DNA of 64,000 nt from Natronobiforma cellulositropha (GTDB lineage: Archaea; Halobacteriota; Halobacteria; Halobacteriales; Natrialbaceae), in contig NZ_JANZXN010000027.1 in assembly GCF_025629245.1 (NCBI RefSeq), positions 1-64,000 of the forward strand, given 5' to 3'. Below are positions 28,596 to 38,600 of this stretch, in pieces. Made by a program: the position numbers and the translations under genes. Positions within the stretch are counted from its first letter, which is position 1. Every line of letters begins with the position of its first letter. The notes beneath the pieces are model-generated. The model was not told the DNA's origin. It did no database searches and worked only from the letters and a program-made list of their open reading frames with translations.

Positions 28596-29561
28596 ATGGA
28601 ACGCCTTCCCCGGCAGAAAGAGCGTGATACTGAAACAGCGCACGAAACCACAGAACAAGAGGGTGTTCGAACCTGTCCCGAGTGTGATTCGACGTCGCTC
28701 ACGAGAAGTGCGGATGGGAGCGAAGTCAGTTGTGAGGACTGTGGACTGATTTTAGAAGAGGAGACGATCGACCGAGGGCCGGAATGGCGGGCGTTCAACG
28801 CAGCCGAGCGCGACAGCAAATCACGCGTCGGGGCGCCGACGACCCAGACGATGCACGACAAAGGACTGACGACCTCGATCGACTGGAAGAACAAAGACGC
28901 CTACGGGCGCTCTCTCTCCTCGGAGAAGCGCAGCCAGATGAACCGCCTGCGGAAGTGGCAGGAACGGATCCGGACGAAGGATGCTGGTGAACGAAACCTC
29001 CAGTTTGCGCTCTCCGAGACAGATCGGATGGCGTCTGCCCTCGGCGTTCCCCGCTCCGTCCGAGAGGTTGCGAGCGTCCTCTACCGACGCGCACTCGATG
29101 AGGACCTCATCCGGGGACGCTCGATCGAAGGCGTGGCTACCAGTACGCTGTACGCAGCCTGTCGGCTGGAAGGGATCCCACGCTCTCTCGACGAAATTGC
29201 AGCCGTCTCACGAGTCGACCGGATGGAGATCGGACGAACCTACCGCTACATCTCACAGGAACTGACCCTCGGGATGGAACCTGTCGATCCCAAGAAGTAC
29301 GTCCCTCGCTTCTGTTCCGAACTCGAGCTTCCCGAAGAGGTGCAGTCGAAGGCCAACGAGATCATCGATACGACGGCCGAGAAAGGAATGTTGTCGGGGA
29401 AATCGCCAACAGGCTACGCCGCCGCTGCCATCTATGCCGCAGCCCTCCTCTGTAACAAGAAGAAGACCCAGCGTGAAGTCGCTGAAGTCGCGCAGGTCAC
29501 AGAGGTCACGATTCGAAACCGCTACCAGGAGCAGATCGCCGCGATGGGTATTCACGAGTAA
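28596..29561 (+). CDS. tfb: Transcription initiation factor TFB (321 aa)
   Basis: A full-length archaeal TFB, the TFIIB homologue that bridges TBP on the TATA box and RNA polymerase. The N-terminal zinc ribbon has Cys27-x2-Cys30 and Cys46-x2-Cys49 (TCPEC, SCEDCGL). The B-reader/linker region follows ([19 protein letters not shown]). Two cyclin repeats fill residues about 120-310, with the expected [19 protein letters not shown] and [20 protein letters not shown] helices and a C-terminal recognition region ([13 protein letters not shown]). A TATA-like box lies 29 bases upstream. Haloarchaea carry many TFB paralogues with different promoter preferences. Lying between two giant surface-protein genes, this one could be specialised for local genes, but nothing in the sequence proves it. 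Confidence 0.97.
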   Translation: MERLPRQKERDTETAHETTEQEGVRTCPECDSTSLTRSADGSEVSCEDCGLILEEETIDRGPEWRAFNAAERDSKSRVGAPTTQTMHDKGLTTSIDWKNKDAYGRSLSSEKRSQMNRLRKWQERIRTKDAGERNLQFALSETDRMASALGVPRSVREVASVLYRRALDEDLIRGRSIEGVATSTLYAACRLEGIPRSLDEIAAVSRVDRMEIGRTYRYISQELTLGMEPVDPKKYVPRFCSELELPEEVQSKANEIIDTTAEKGMLSGKSPTGYAAAAIYAAALLCNKKKTQREVAEVAQVTEVTIRNRYQEQIAAMGIHE

Positions 29562-29586
29562 CTCGAGCGACGGCGATTCACGCTGG

Positions 29587-29599
29587 TTTTATAAATATT
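29587..29599 (+). promoter_or_regulatory. Strong TATA box for the MscS gene
   Basis: TTTTATAAATATT stands out in otherwise GC-rich sequence and is centred about 25 bases before the ATG at 29618, which fits a leaderless transcript. It lies between the TFB stop (29561) and the channel start, so the channel can be transcribed independently of TFB. Confidence 0.75.
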
Positions 29600-29617
29600 G
29601 CATGAGAATGTACAATA

Positions 29618-30496
29618 ATGTTTGATATGAATCTACTTCAGCAGGGTCTCTCGATAGACCTCCAGGACTTCGTGCCGGCTATCGTCGACGCGGCTGTGAC
29701 AATTGTCCTGTTCGTCGTCTCATTCATCCTGATCTATCTGCTCGGGAAATATTTCTTGACCCGGACGGTCGAGGCAGGACTCAGACAGCGCAACTTCGAC
29801 GAGGCGCTCGTGAGCCTCACCGTGAGTATCACTGTCGTGTTCACCGCCATCGTTTCCGTTGCCCTCGCCGCGACGGTGGCCGGATTCGGTGTTATTCTCT
29901 CGGCGTTTGCAATCCTGGCGGGGGCGCTCGCGCTCGCGATCGGCTTCGCTGCTCAGGGGCTGATCGCCAACTTCGTTGCCGGTGTGTTCATTATTCAGGA
30001 CAAACCCTTCACGATCGGTGACTGGATCGAGTGGGACGGCAACAGTGGTGTCGTTCGCGAGGTTCAGTTACGGGTAACGAAGCTGGAAACGTTCGACAAC
30101 GAACTGGTCACAGTCCCAAATGACGATCTCGCAAACGCCGCGGTGGTAAACCACGTGGCAAACGAGACACGGCGGATGTCGATCGGCTTCGGTATCGGAT
30201 ACGATGATGACATCAAACAGGCGCGTGAGGCCATCATCTCGGAGGGGGCAAACATCGATGGCGTCCTGGACGACCCTGAGCCCTCCGCTCCCGTCACGGA
30301 ACTGGGGGACTCGGCGGTCGTCCTCTCGGGACGCATCTGGATCGACCCGAACGAGAGCAGCTACGGGGCGGTTCGCGCGGAGTTCATCGAGGCAGTCAAG
30401 GAACGCTTCGATGCCGAGGGACTCGACATGCCATACAACAATACGGAACTATCGGGCAGTCTCGAAGTTTCGAACGTCGACACAATCGAGGTGTAG
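29618..30496 (+). CDS. mscS: MscS-family small-conductance mechanosensitive channel (292 aa)
   Basis: Three membrane helices are visible: about 17-45 (VDAAVTIVLFVVSFILIYLL), 63-91 (VSITVVFTAIVSVALAATV) and the pore-lining third helix about 92-122 (ILAGALALAIGFAAQGLIAN). The pore helix carries the Gly/Ala packing pattern and the family's AAQGLIANFVAGVFIIQDKPF signature, followed by the beta domain (IGDWIEW and VREVQLRVTKLETFDNELV) and an alpha/beta C-terminal domain. The length is typical of the compact MscS class. Such channels open on membrane tension and release solutes during hypo-osmotic shock, which matters for an extreme halophile. The start at 29618 agrees with the TATA box at 29587-29599. 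The PPOX-like gene follows after about 200 bases with no gene between. Confidence 0.95.
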   Translation: MFDMNLLQQGLSIDLQDFVPAIVDAAVTIVLFVVSFILIYLLGKYFLTRTVEAGLRQRNFDEALVSLTVSITVVFTAIVSVALAATVAGFGVILSAFAILAGALALAIGFAAQGLIANFVAGVFIIQDKPFTIGDWIEWDGNSGVVREVQLRVTKLETFDNELVTVPNDDLANAAVVNHVANETRRMSIGFGIGYDDDIKQAREAIISEGANIDGVLDDPEPSAPVTELGDSAVVLSGRIWIDPNESSYGAVRAEFIEAVKERFDAEGLDMPYNNTELSGSLEVSNVDTIEV

Positions 30497-30697
30497 CAGG
30501 GGGGCGTCCGGACGAGTGGTTCACCAGCGGCGAGCCGAACCCGACAGTGGTCGAATGCTGCATACTCTCTATTGGCACGCAGTTTCTGACAGTCACTGGA
30601 GAGACGAACCACTCGCGTCCGGAAACGCCTTCACATCGTTTGTTTCGAGTTATACCCGGTCAGACACCCTTATGCCTCGCATCCGTTTAGAAGCACT

Positions 30698-31159
30698 ATG
30701 GACCACGTCGAATACGCGTACACCTATGGTATGGACGATGCCACGGTCGACGAACGGTTGCGTACGTCCCAGACCGGTGTACTCTCCCTCTCGAAGGACA
30801 GCGACACGTACGCGATTCCACTGGCGTACTTCTACGATGGGGAGAACCTCTACTTTCGCCTCGGAAGTACGGGAGAAAGCAAGAAACGGGAGTTTCTGGA
30901 GACGACCGAGACGGCGAGCTTCGTCCTGTACGACACCGAGCCGACGACGAGTCCAGACGAACTCGAGTCGTGGAGCATTCTCGTCACCGGGCGGCTCAAC
31001 GAGGTTCCCAAATCGGCGCACGACCGATTCGATACCGCTACCATCAACCGTGATTTCACACCTGCCCGTGTCTTCGACGAGGCGATCGAAGATATCGAAC
31101 TTACGATCGTCGAACTCGAGATCGAGACGATGACCGGCCGATCGACCTCGCTCGAGTGA
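30698..31159 (+). CDS. Pyridoxamine 5'-phosphate oxidase-family flavin-binding protein (153 aa)
   Basis: A short split-barrel protein of the PPOX/FMN-binding superfamily. Residues 10-70 hold the barrel strands TGVLSLSKDSDTYAIPLAYF and ENLYFRLGSTGESKKREFL, in which the Ser-Thr-Gly-x-x-Lys region resembles the usual phosphate-binding strand/turn. The segment TASFVLYDT and the strand SWSILVTGRLNEV continue the barrel. Haloarchaeal genomes have many such proteins; they bind FMN, F420 or haem, and individual substrates are usually unknown. The start ATG at 30698 has a weak TATA-like CCTTATG about 30 bases before it. It stands alone between the channel and the second GLUG giant, so context does not reveal a pathway. 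Confidence 0.85.
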   Translation: MDHVEYAYTYGMDDATVDERLRTSQTGVLSLSKDSDTYAIPLAYFYDGENLYFRLGSTGESKKREFLETTETASFVLYDTEPTTSPDELESWSILVTGRLNEVPKSAHDRFDTATINRDFTPARVFDEAIEDIELTIVELEIETMTGRSTSLE

Positions 31160-31342
31160 TCGGCATTCCCTCGAGCGTTCGAAATCTTCCCTGCCCAGCC
31201 CGTCCGGTACGACAACTCCACCGACAGCAAATGGACCGTCCGTTTCGACAGTCGAGGCTCATCCGAGGGAACTGACTCGAGTGACACGGTTTCCCACTAC
31301 TGGCCACCGTAGTCCGTGTAACCGATCAGATTCTAATAGCAA

Positions 31343-31352
31343 AGTATATTCT
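31343..31352 (+). promoter_or_regulatory. TATA-like box upstream of second GLUG giant
   Basis: AGTATATTCT in an AT-rich patch. Counting about 26 bases downstream puts the transcript start near 31370-31377, that is at the ATG of the 17-codon leader frame rather than at the giant gene's own ATG (31427). The region 31160-31340 before it holds no gene that I can support. Confidence 0.45.
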
Positions 31353-31376
31353 CGAGTGAGTTTTCTAACGAACCTA

Positions 31377-31430
31377 ATGATTTGGTGGGGAGACGGTGGA
31401 CGACGGTGGGACGGTTGGGAGGGTCGATGA
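31377..31430 (+). other. Trp-rich 17-codon leader ORF coupled to the giant gene
   Basis: ATG at 31377 opens a frame encoding MIWWGDGGRRWDGWEGR, with four tryptophans in 17 residues. It stops at TGA 31428-31430, which overlaps the ATG of the giant gene (ATGA). The TATA-like box at 31343-31352 is placed so that this ATG would be at or very near the 5' end of the message, the preferred initiation site for leaderless haloarchaeal transcripts. The giant gene could then be reached by re-initiation. This is inference; alternative in-frame TTG (31382) or GTG (31385) starts for the giant would remove the need for it. Confidence 0.35.
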
Positions 31431-34400
31431 GACGGGTGCTCGGTGTCGGGGTGTTGGTCCTCGTCTTCGGGATGGTGGCTGTGCTCGTCTCTGGAACACC
31501 CGTGGCTGCGTCAGCCCCCGACTGTACCGAGGTCGGCTTCGCGCAGAACGGCGACGGTGTCTACGAAGTTGCGAACCTGGATCAGTTACAGTGTATCGGC
31601 GACGACGACCACGGACCGGGGCTCGACGCGGACTACCTGCTCGTGAGCGACATCGATGCGAGTGCGACCGAGGGGTGGAACGGCGGCGACGGCTTCGAGC
31701 CGATCGGCGAGTTCCCCGACGAGTTTACGGGGACGTTCGACGGCGACGGATTCGTGATTTCGAACCTCGTTATCGACCGCGATGACGAGCACCGCGTCGG
31801 CCTATTCGGAAGGACCGATGGCGCGACTATCGAGAACGTTGGACTGGTCGACGTGGATGTCACTGGGTACGTGTACGTGGGCAGCCTCGTTGGATCTCAC
31901 AACAGCGGGACAATCTCGGCGTCGTACACGACCGGCAACGTCACCGCCGACCAGTACGTGGGCGGCTTCGTTGGAGCTCACGGCAATGGCGGGACAATTT
32001 CGGCGTCGTACGCAACTAGTGACGTCACCGCCGACGGGTATGTGGGCGGCTTCGCCGGGACCTTCCATGGGGGAGTCATCGAGGAGTCGTATGCTACCGG
32101 TACCGTCGACGGTTCCAGTGGCCGTGTGGGTGGTCTCGTCGGACAATTCTCACTCGGCTCTATCGAGACGTCGTACGCGACCGGCGACGTAAACGGCCCT
32201 GACAGGGTGGGTGGTCTCGTCGGGCATCACTTGGGCGGCACTATCGAGACGTCGTACGCGACCGGCGACGTAAACGGCTCTGACAGGGTGGGCGGCCTCG
32301 TCGGAGATCATTGGGACGGCACCGTCACTGACTCCTACTGGGATTCGGAAGCCGGACTGGACGAAGCCGAAGACGAGAGCGGTGCTGGCACGCCGCTCTC
32401 GACCGCCGAGATGACCGGTGACGATCTCGAGGAGTCCTTCGCAGCGGACTTCGGACTCGACAACGGTGACGACACCTGGGAGACCGTCAGCGAGGACGAC
32501 GCGGACGCGAGCGCGGACAGCTACCCGATTCTGGGCGCGCTCGAGCGACAGACCCAACTCGAGGCGTTCGGGGTCGACGAGTTCGAGTCGGTGCGAGACT
32601 GGTACGACCTCGACGGGGTGCGCGACGATCTCGAGGCCCACTACGTGCTCGTGAACGACCTCGGCGAGAACACGCTGGGCTACGACGCGGTCGTGGCCGA
32701 CCTGGACGGTGGCTTCGAGCCGATCGGTGAGTGCCAAGATAACCAGGGTGGAGAGTGCCAGGACAGTCCGTTCGAGGGGACGTTCGACGGGAACGGCTAC
32801 ACGATTTCGAATCTGGTCGTCGACAGCGACGAGGATCAGGTCGGCCTGTTCGGCGGCACCGACCGCGCGGAGATCACGAACGTTCACCTCGAATCGGCCG
32901 ACATTTCTGGTGGCATCTTCGACACGGGTGGGCTCGTCGGGTACGCCGTCTTTACGGACGTCTCGGACGTCTCGGTTCAGGGATCGGTCTCCGGTCACAC
33001 GGCGGTTGGGGGAGTAGTTGGGTACGGGATGGGGGTCTCGATCACCAACGCCACCCTCGAAATCGGCGTGAGTGGGAGGTCAGTGGTCGGAGGGGCGGTC
33101 GGTGAGATTCACTCTGGGACGGTGGCGAAAACGACGGTCTCGGGTGATTCGTCCGCGAGCTTCCACACACACGGTGGGATCGTCGGGAGTAGCGCCGGGA
33201 CGATAACTGAGTCCGTCAGCCACGTCGACCTCGACGGTGGCACTGACCTGGGTGGAGTCGTCGGCGTCAACGAGGGAACGGTCGAGAACTCCTACGCGAC
33301 GGGGAGCGTCGATGGATCGAACGATGGCGGCGGTCTCGTCGGATCGAACGACGGCGGCACCGTCTCCGATTCGTACTGGGACACGCAGACGACCGGTCAG
33401 TCCGATTCCGACGGTGGCACCGGTTTCACCACCTACGAGATGACCGGCGACCGCGCCACGGACGCCATGGACGGATTCGACTTCGCCGACACGTGGACGG
33501 TCGCCGCTGACGATCCCGACGACGGATACACCATCTTCTACCCGGTGTTGCAGGCCAACCAGCAGATGCCTGGCCCGAGTGCGAGCCTGTACGCCGACGG
33601 CGACGGTGAGGGAGCGCCCTACCGGATCGAGACCTGGTACCACCTCGAGAACGTGCGCGAGAATCTGGATGCGAACTTCGTGCTCGCGACCGACCTGGAC
33701 GAGGACACGCCGGGCTACGACGCGGTCGCTGGCGAGAACGCGAACGGCGAGAAGGGCTTCGATCCGATCGGTGCGGGCAACGCCGCATCGACCGAGTTCG
33801 CGGGCGTGTTCGACGGCGACGGCCACGTCATCGAGACCCTGACGATCGACCGACCGGGAGAGAGCTTCGTCGGCCTGTTCTCCGGCATCGGCGGTCCCGA
33901 CCAGGAGGGCGAGGTGCGCGACGTCGGTCTGGTAAACGCGGCTATCGTGGGCGGAGCGGGCACCGGCGGGATCGTCGGCTCGAACTACGGTACCGTCGTA
34001 CGGTCGTACGTGACCGGCGACGTCCGCGGGGGTCAGCAGGTCGGCGGGCTGGTCGGGACGAACGGGTACGGAGCACTCGTCTCCGACTCGTACGCGCTCG
34101 CCGACGTCCGTGGTGACGGGTCTGTCGGCGGGCTGGTTGGAGACAACATCGCCTCGACCGGGTCCGAACCCGACGGGACGATCGAACGGTCGTACGCGAC
34201 CGGCGAGGTGAACGAGGGCGACACCGCCGGGAGCGTCGGCGGACTCGTCGGCACCAACAACGGCGAGGTGACGGACTCCTACTGGGACACCCAGACCACC
34301 GGCCAGCCCGACTCGAGTGGCGGAACCGGTCTCGAGACCGCCCAGATGACCCGCGTGAACGCCACCGAGTACGTGGCTGGATTCGCGTTCACGGACACCT

Positions 34401-35584
34401 GGCACGCCACCGACGCCTACCCCGCACTCGCCTGGGAAGACACCGGTCCCGTCTACAGCGTGGCCATCACCGAGACGAATTCGCCGATCGAAGCAGGCGA
34501 GTCACTCGAGGTCACCGTCACCGTCACCAACTGGGCGGCAGCCGGAGTCGACCGGACCATCGAGCTGCGCGACACCGACTTCGACGACGAGGTTCGGGAT
34601 ACCGAAGCGGTCACACTCGGCAGCGGCGACTCCACCGACGTTACGCTCGTGTGGGAGAGCACCGGCGCTGACGTCGGGACCGGAATCGTGACCGTCTCGA
34701 GTGCGAGCGACACCGCCAGCGAGACCGTCGAGGTCGTAGACCCCGAGCAGGAATCGAGCACGAGCGATGGATCCAGCCGGGGAAGCGTCGACGGGGATGT
34801 CCGGAGCGTTCGGATTATCGGCAGTGACATCAGCGCCCTGGTTACCCCCAGACGACACGCAGAAACTGGCGCTTCGACGGCCACGCTCTACGTGACCGCA
34901 GGGGCGAATTCGACGATCGAACTCCGGTTCGATGGCGGACTGACGACGAACGCCGACCGGGGTGACGGATCCGGGGCCACCCTCGAGCGCATCACGATGG
35001 AACCCGTCGACGAGCTCGACGGCTCGATAACGATCTCACAACAGCCGACTCTCGAGGGCCTCTCGAGCAACACGGCCGGTCTCGACGCGACGACGTCGAG
35101 CCGCGCGCTCGCGTACCTCTCCGTCGAAACGACCTTTGGCGACGCGCTCGACTCCGCGACGTTCGAAGTGACGGTCCCGACCGATGCCATCGGCGAACAC
35201 GAGGGCCCAACCGGCGTTACCGTCTACCACTACGACGGGGGGTGGACGGCGCTCGAGACGGATCTCGTCGACACTCGCCCGGACGAGTACGTGTTCGAGG
35301 CGACGTCCGACGGGTTCTCCGCGTTCGCGATCGGCCTCGACGAGGGAACCGGCTCGAGCCTCGAGAACGGGAGCGCTGGCGACGACGAGGCCGACAGGGA
35401 CGACGACAGCGCCTCCGAGACGGCCGGTGACGACGAGCGCGACCAGGCGGCGGACGGGACGCCAGGTATCGGGGCGGCCGGGACAGCTCTCATCCTCCTG
35501 GCCACCGCGGCGCTTCTCGCACTCGCTCGCGGGCGATCGGCACCGAACGCGAGCGCCCCCTCGGGCGACGACCGGTCGCCGTAA
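31427..35584 (+). CDS. GLUG-repeat surface protein with PGF-CTERM-like tail (1385 aa)
   Basis: I choose ATG 31427, whose product begins MRRVLGVGVLVLVFG, a clean signal peptide; an upstream TTG/GTG would add 14-15 unlikely residues. After cleavage near ASA the mature N-terminus (PDCTEVGF...VYEV...LDQLQCI) aligns by eye with that of the giant at 19905-28286, so they are paralogues. Three GLUG beta-solenoid blocks cover about residues 88-305, 378-655 and 725-955 (ETSYATGDVNG, RVGGLVG, SYWDTQTTGQ). A CARDB-like domain (about 1008-1105), a PGF-pre-PGF domain (about 1120-1305) and an acidic linker follow. The C-terminus (GTPGIGAAGTALILLATAAL, then a basic residue and a further hydrophilic tail) is a PGF-CTERM variant, PG-I in place of PGF, so anchoring is probable but less certain. 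Probably a cell-surface adhesin. Confidence 0.85.
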   Translation: MRRVLGVGVLVLVFGMVAVLVSGTPVAASAPDCTEVGFAQNGDGVYEVANLDQLQCIGDDDHGPGLDADYLLVSDIDASATEGWNGGDGFEPIGEFPDEFTGTFDGDGFVISNLVIDRDDEHRVGLFGRTDGATIENVGLVDVDVTGYVYVGSLVGSHNSGTISASYTTGNVTADQYVGGFVGAHGNGGTISASYATSDVTADGYVGGFAGTFHGGVIEESYATGTVDGSSGRVGGLVGQFSLGSIETSYATGDVNGPDRVGGLVGHHLGGTIETSYATGDVNGSDRVGGLVGDHWDGTVTDSYWDSEAGLDEAEDESGAGTPLSTAEMTGDDLEESFAADFGLDNGDDTWETVSEDDADASADSYPILGALERQTQLEAFGVDEFESVRDWYDLDGVRDDLEAHYVLVNDLGENTLGYDAVVADLDGGFEPIGECQDNQGGECQDSPFEGTFDGNGYTISNLVVDSDEDQVGLFGGTDRAEITNVHLESADISGGIFDTGGLVGYAVFTDVSDVSVQGSVSGHTAVGGVVGYGMGVSITNATLEIGVSGRSVVGGAVGEIHSGTVAKTTVSGDSSASFHTHGGIVGSSAGTITESVSHVDLDGGTDLGGVVGVNEGTVENSYATGSVDGSNDGGGLVGSNDGGTVSDSYWDTQTTGQSDSDGGTGFTTYEMTGDRATDAMDGFDFADTWTVAADDPDDGYTIFYPVLQANQQMPGPSASLYADGDGEGAPYRIETWYHLENVRENLDANFVLATDLDEDTPGYDAVAGENANGEKGFDPIGAGNAASTEFAGVFDGDGHVIETLTIDRPGESFVGLFSGIGGPDQEGEVRDVGLVNAAIVGGAGTGGIVGSNYGTVVRSYVTGDVRGGQQVGGLVGTNGYGALVSDSYALADVRGDGSVGGLVGDNIASTGSEPDGTIERSYATGEVNEGDTAGSVGGLVGTNNGEVTDSYWDTQTTGQPDSSGGTGLETAQMTRVNATEYVAGFAFTDTWHATDAYPALAWEDTGPVYSVAITETNSPIEAGESLEVTVTVTNWAAAGVDRTIELRDTDFDDEVRDTEAVTLGSGDSTDVTLVWESTGADVGTGIVTVSSASDTASETVEVVDPEQESSTSDGSSRGSVDGDVRSVRIIGSDISALVTPRRHAETGASTATLYVTAGANSTIELRFDGGLTTNADRGDGSGATLERITMEPVDELDGSITISQQPTLEGLSSNTAGLDATTSSRALAYLSVETTFGDALDSATFEVTVPTDAIGEHEGPTGVTVYHYDGGWTALETDLVDTRPDEYVFEATSDGFSAFAIGLDEGTGSSLENGSAGDDEADRDDDSASETAGDDERDQAADGTPGIGAAGTALILLATAALLALARGRSAPNASAPSGDDRSP

Positions 35585-35659
35585 CGGGCACCCTCGAGAT
35601 CGGATCCGTCGGTACGGCCGCGGCGGTTTCGGTGGGTGGGGCCCGGTTGTGGTGGGCGC

Positions 35660-38600
35660 TCACTTGCTCTTGACCCAGATCGGCTCCGTCGCCCTCGATC
35701 GCCGACCCGACGGCGCCTCGACCGCTACCCGGTAGGCGTACCAGGTGTCCTCGGCGACGGCGTCGACGTACCCCTCTTCGAGTTCACCGTCGGCGAGCGA
35801 GGCCGGAAGCCGTGGCTGCATCGTCCGGAGGTCGTCGGCCGCGTCGGCGTCGTCGGTGCGCCAGACCAGCGCTCGAGTCGCCGTCGGTGACGTCTCGACC
35901 TCGAGTTCGACCCTCGAGTGATCGACGGGTTCGCCGTCGGTCTCGTCGTCGGCAAGCGCTCGGAGTCTGACTCTCGGTTCCGGAATCCGCTCGAGCCGTC
36001 GCGTCTTCACGACGGCGAACTGCTCGGGCTGGGTGGGCCAGGCTGCCCGCTCGCCGGTCGGCCCGGTCGTGATCGGGACGACCACCGTGAAGTCGTGGCT
36101 CCCGGCGTCGATGGCCACCGCGTGTTCCTCGTCGTGTCCGTACGTCTTCGGGTGGTCCGGCGAGAACGCAGTCGTGGGCTCGACCGACGTCTCGTAGGTG
36201 CCACTGGCGACGTTACGGAGGATGTCAGCGCGTGCCTCGTCCTCGAGATTGCGGACGTCCGCACGTTCGTCGACGCCGTCCTCGTCATCGGCGAGGTCGT
36301 CGACGGCGTCGTCCGTCAGGATGTCGAGTAAGCGTGACTCCGTCGCGGTCAGTACCTGCACGCGTTCGCCCTCGTCGGCGTCCCACCGGCAGGTCCACCA
36401 GCACTGTTCGTCGGCGTCGGGCCAGGTCGTCTCCGCGACGCCCCCGGGCTGTGGACCCGGCTCTGACGGTGGGACCGACTCGTAGGTGATCTCCTGGGTG
36501 ACGCCGACGGGTGAGGAGAGGCCGTTCTCGTCGACGGCCGTCACCGTCGCGGTGAACTCCCACCGGTACTCGTCGGCGGCGTTCCGATCGATAGGCACAC
36601 CGGCGACCGTCAGCCCGATCTCGTACTCGTCGCCATCGCCGGCGGTTTCGATCACCTCGAGGTGGTCGACGTCGCCACCGAGGGTCGCACTCCCTGGATC
36701 GACGATCGCCTCGCCGTCGACGAGGAGCGAAGACGCACCGACCGACACCGACAGCGAGGGACTGCTCAGCGTCTCGCCGGGTTCGAGGTCGTGGTAGCCG
36801 GGTTCGATCTCGAGTTCGAAGCGGTCGATCCCGATTCCCGGCGGAGCGAACGCGTCGTCCCACCCGAACTCGACGAGGGCGAACGAGAGTATCTCGTCGT
36901 CGGCACGGACGTCCCCGCTGGCGGTCACGGTTACGCCCTGTGGTGCCATCGGCGGGACCTCGTTCTCGACCAGTTTGCCCGTCCGCGCCGGTTCGCTCCA
37001 GCGTCCCCAGATGTCGACGGTCTGGACCATCCAGGCGTGCTCACCGTAGCGCTCGAGGGACGCGTCTCGGAAGGTGTTCGTCCCGCTCCCGGTGAGGTGG
37101 GGCACTGCGAGTCCGTACTCGGGGTCGGTGCGGGCGAGCGATACCGAACCCTCCTCGGTCATCCGTGTGACCGTCGAGCCGACGATCGGTGCCGTCTCGA
37201 ACGCCCGTCGCTCCGGAACGGTCCACTCGAGGTGGGCCTCGGCCGAGACACCCGGTGATTCGGGCGCGGAGACGGTCTCGACCGATAGATCGCTCGGGCG
37301 GGCCGGCTCAGAGGCGGACCCCTCCGTGACCGCCGTCGCGAGCGAGGCGACCCGGAAGAAGGTGTCTTCGGGTGGCGGTCCGATGTACGTCGTCGGAGGA
37401 ACGATCGGGGTCGGAGTGCTCGCCCAGGCTTCGAACGCGTCGGTGTACGGTTCCGACTCCGCCAGAAGCCTGTGAATCAGTCCGGCCGGCCGGTCGTCCT
37501 CCCGGGTACGCTCGAGTTCCGCGGCCTCGAGGAGCCTGTGGCGGGGGCCATCGGACCGGCCGCCGGACCGGCCGCCCCTCCGGGGTTGTACGAGCCCCGA
37601 GACGTGGAGCATCCAGGCCGAGGGGTAGACGGCGGTTACCATGTAATCGTAGCGGACGTCCGCCGGCGGCTCCTCGTCGACGGTCGCCAGCCCGAGGAGG
37701 TGGGCGACGGGTGAATCGAGGCTCGCAGCCAACAGCAGGTCGAGCGCCGAGATGTTCTCGAATCCCTCGCCGTCGGCCGCCCCACTCGAGTCCAGGTCCT
37801 CGAGCGAGAACGTCCCCTGTGGCTGCTCCACATCGAGTTCGGCCTCGAGCAACGTGGTCAGTAGCCGCTGGATCTCCCGGAGTCGCGCCCGGCTGCCGGG
37901 GTTCGTCTCGGGTCCATCGAGGTACCGTCGGATGGTGGTGTCCGCGACGGTGTCGGGCCCGACCGGTGACGGCGGCCACGGCTGGTCCCACGGCGGGAGC
38001 GAGATGGTCGCCCCGCGGTGCAGACGGGTGGCCGCGAGGTCGTCGACATCGGTACCGGGCGGGTGCGGCTGGTAGTCGCTCCCGGTGACGTCGATCGGGA
38101 GGATGAACCGGCTCACCTCTTGCCACACCGTCGCCTCGTCACCCTGCTGGGGGGCGCTCGCGTCGGTGGCGTACTGGTCGGCGATCAGCCACTGTACCTC
38201 GCGGACGACCGCGTCGCCGTCGGCGTGGAGTTCGACGGCGTCGACGAGGCTCCCGTGGAGGAGGACGAGTCGGTCAGAGCCACCGCCGAGGCGTCCGGTG
38301 GGATCCCACAGATCGAGCTCGCCGAGACGCGCGTCGACGGCGGAGAACTCGACCGTCTCCTCGGTGACGCTCGAGGCCACGGCGGAGGCGTTCACCCGCA
38401 CGTCGTCCGCTCCGGCGAGGCGGATGGCAACCCACGCCGCGGGGTCCGGCCGCGTCTGTCCGTCGCGACGGAACTCGAGCAGGAGCCCCGACCCACCGAT
38501 CTCGACCTCGCCGGCCGCTGCGTCGAGCGCTCGGTTCGGACTCGAGAGGCGCAGCCCTCGGTCGGCCGTCGCCGCGTCGTCCGAGAAGTCCTGGGCGGGG

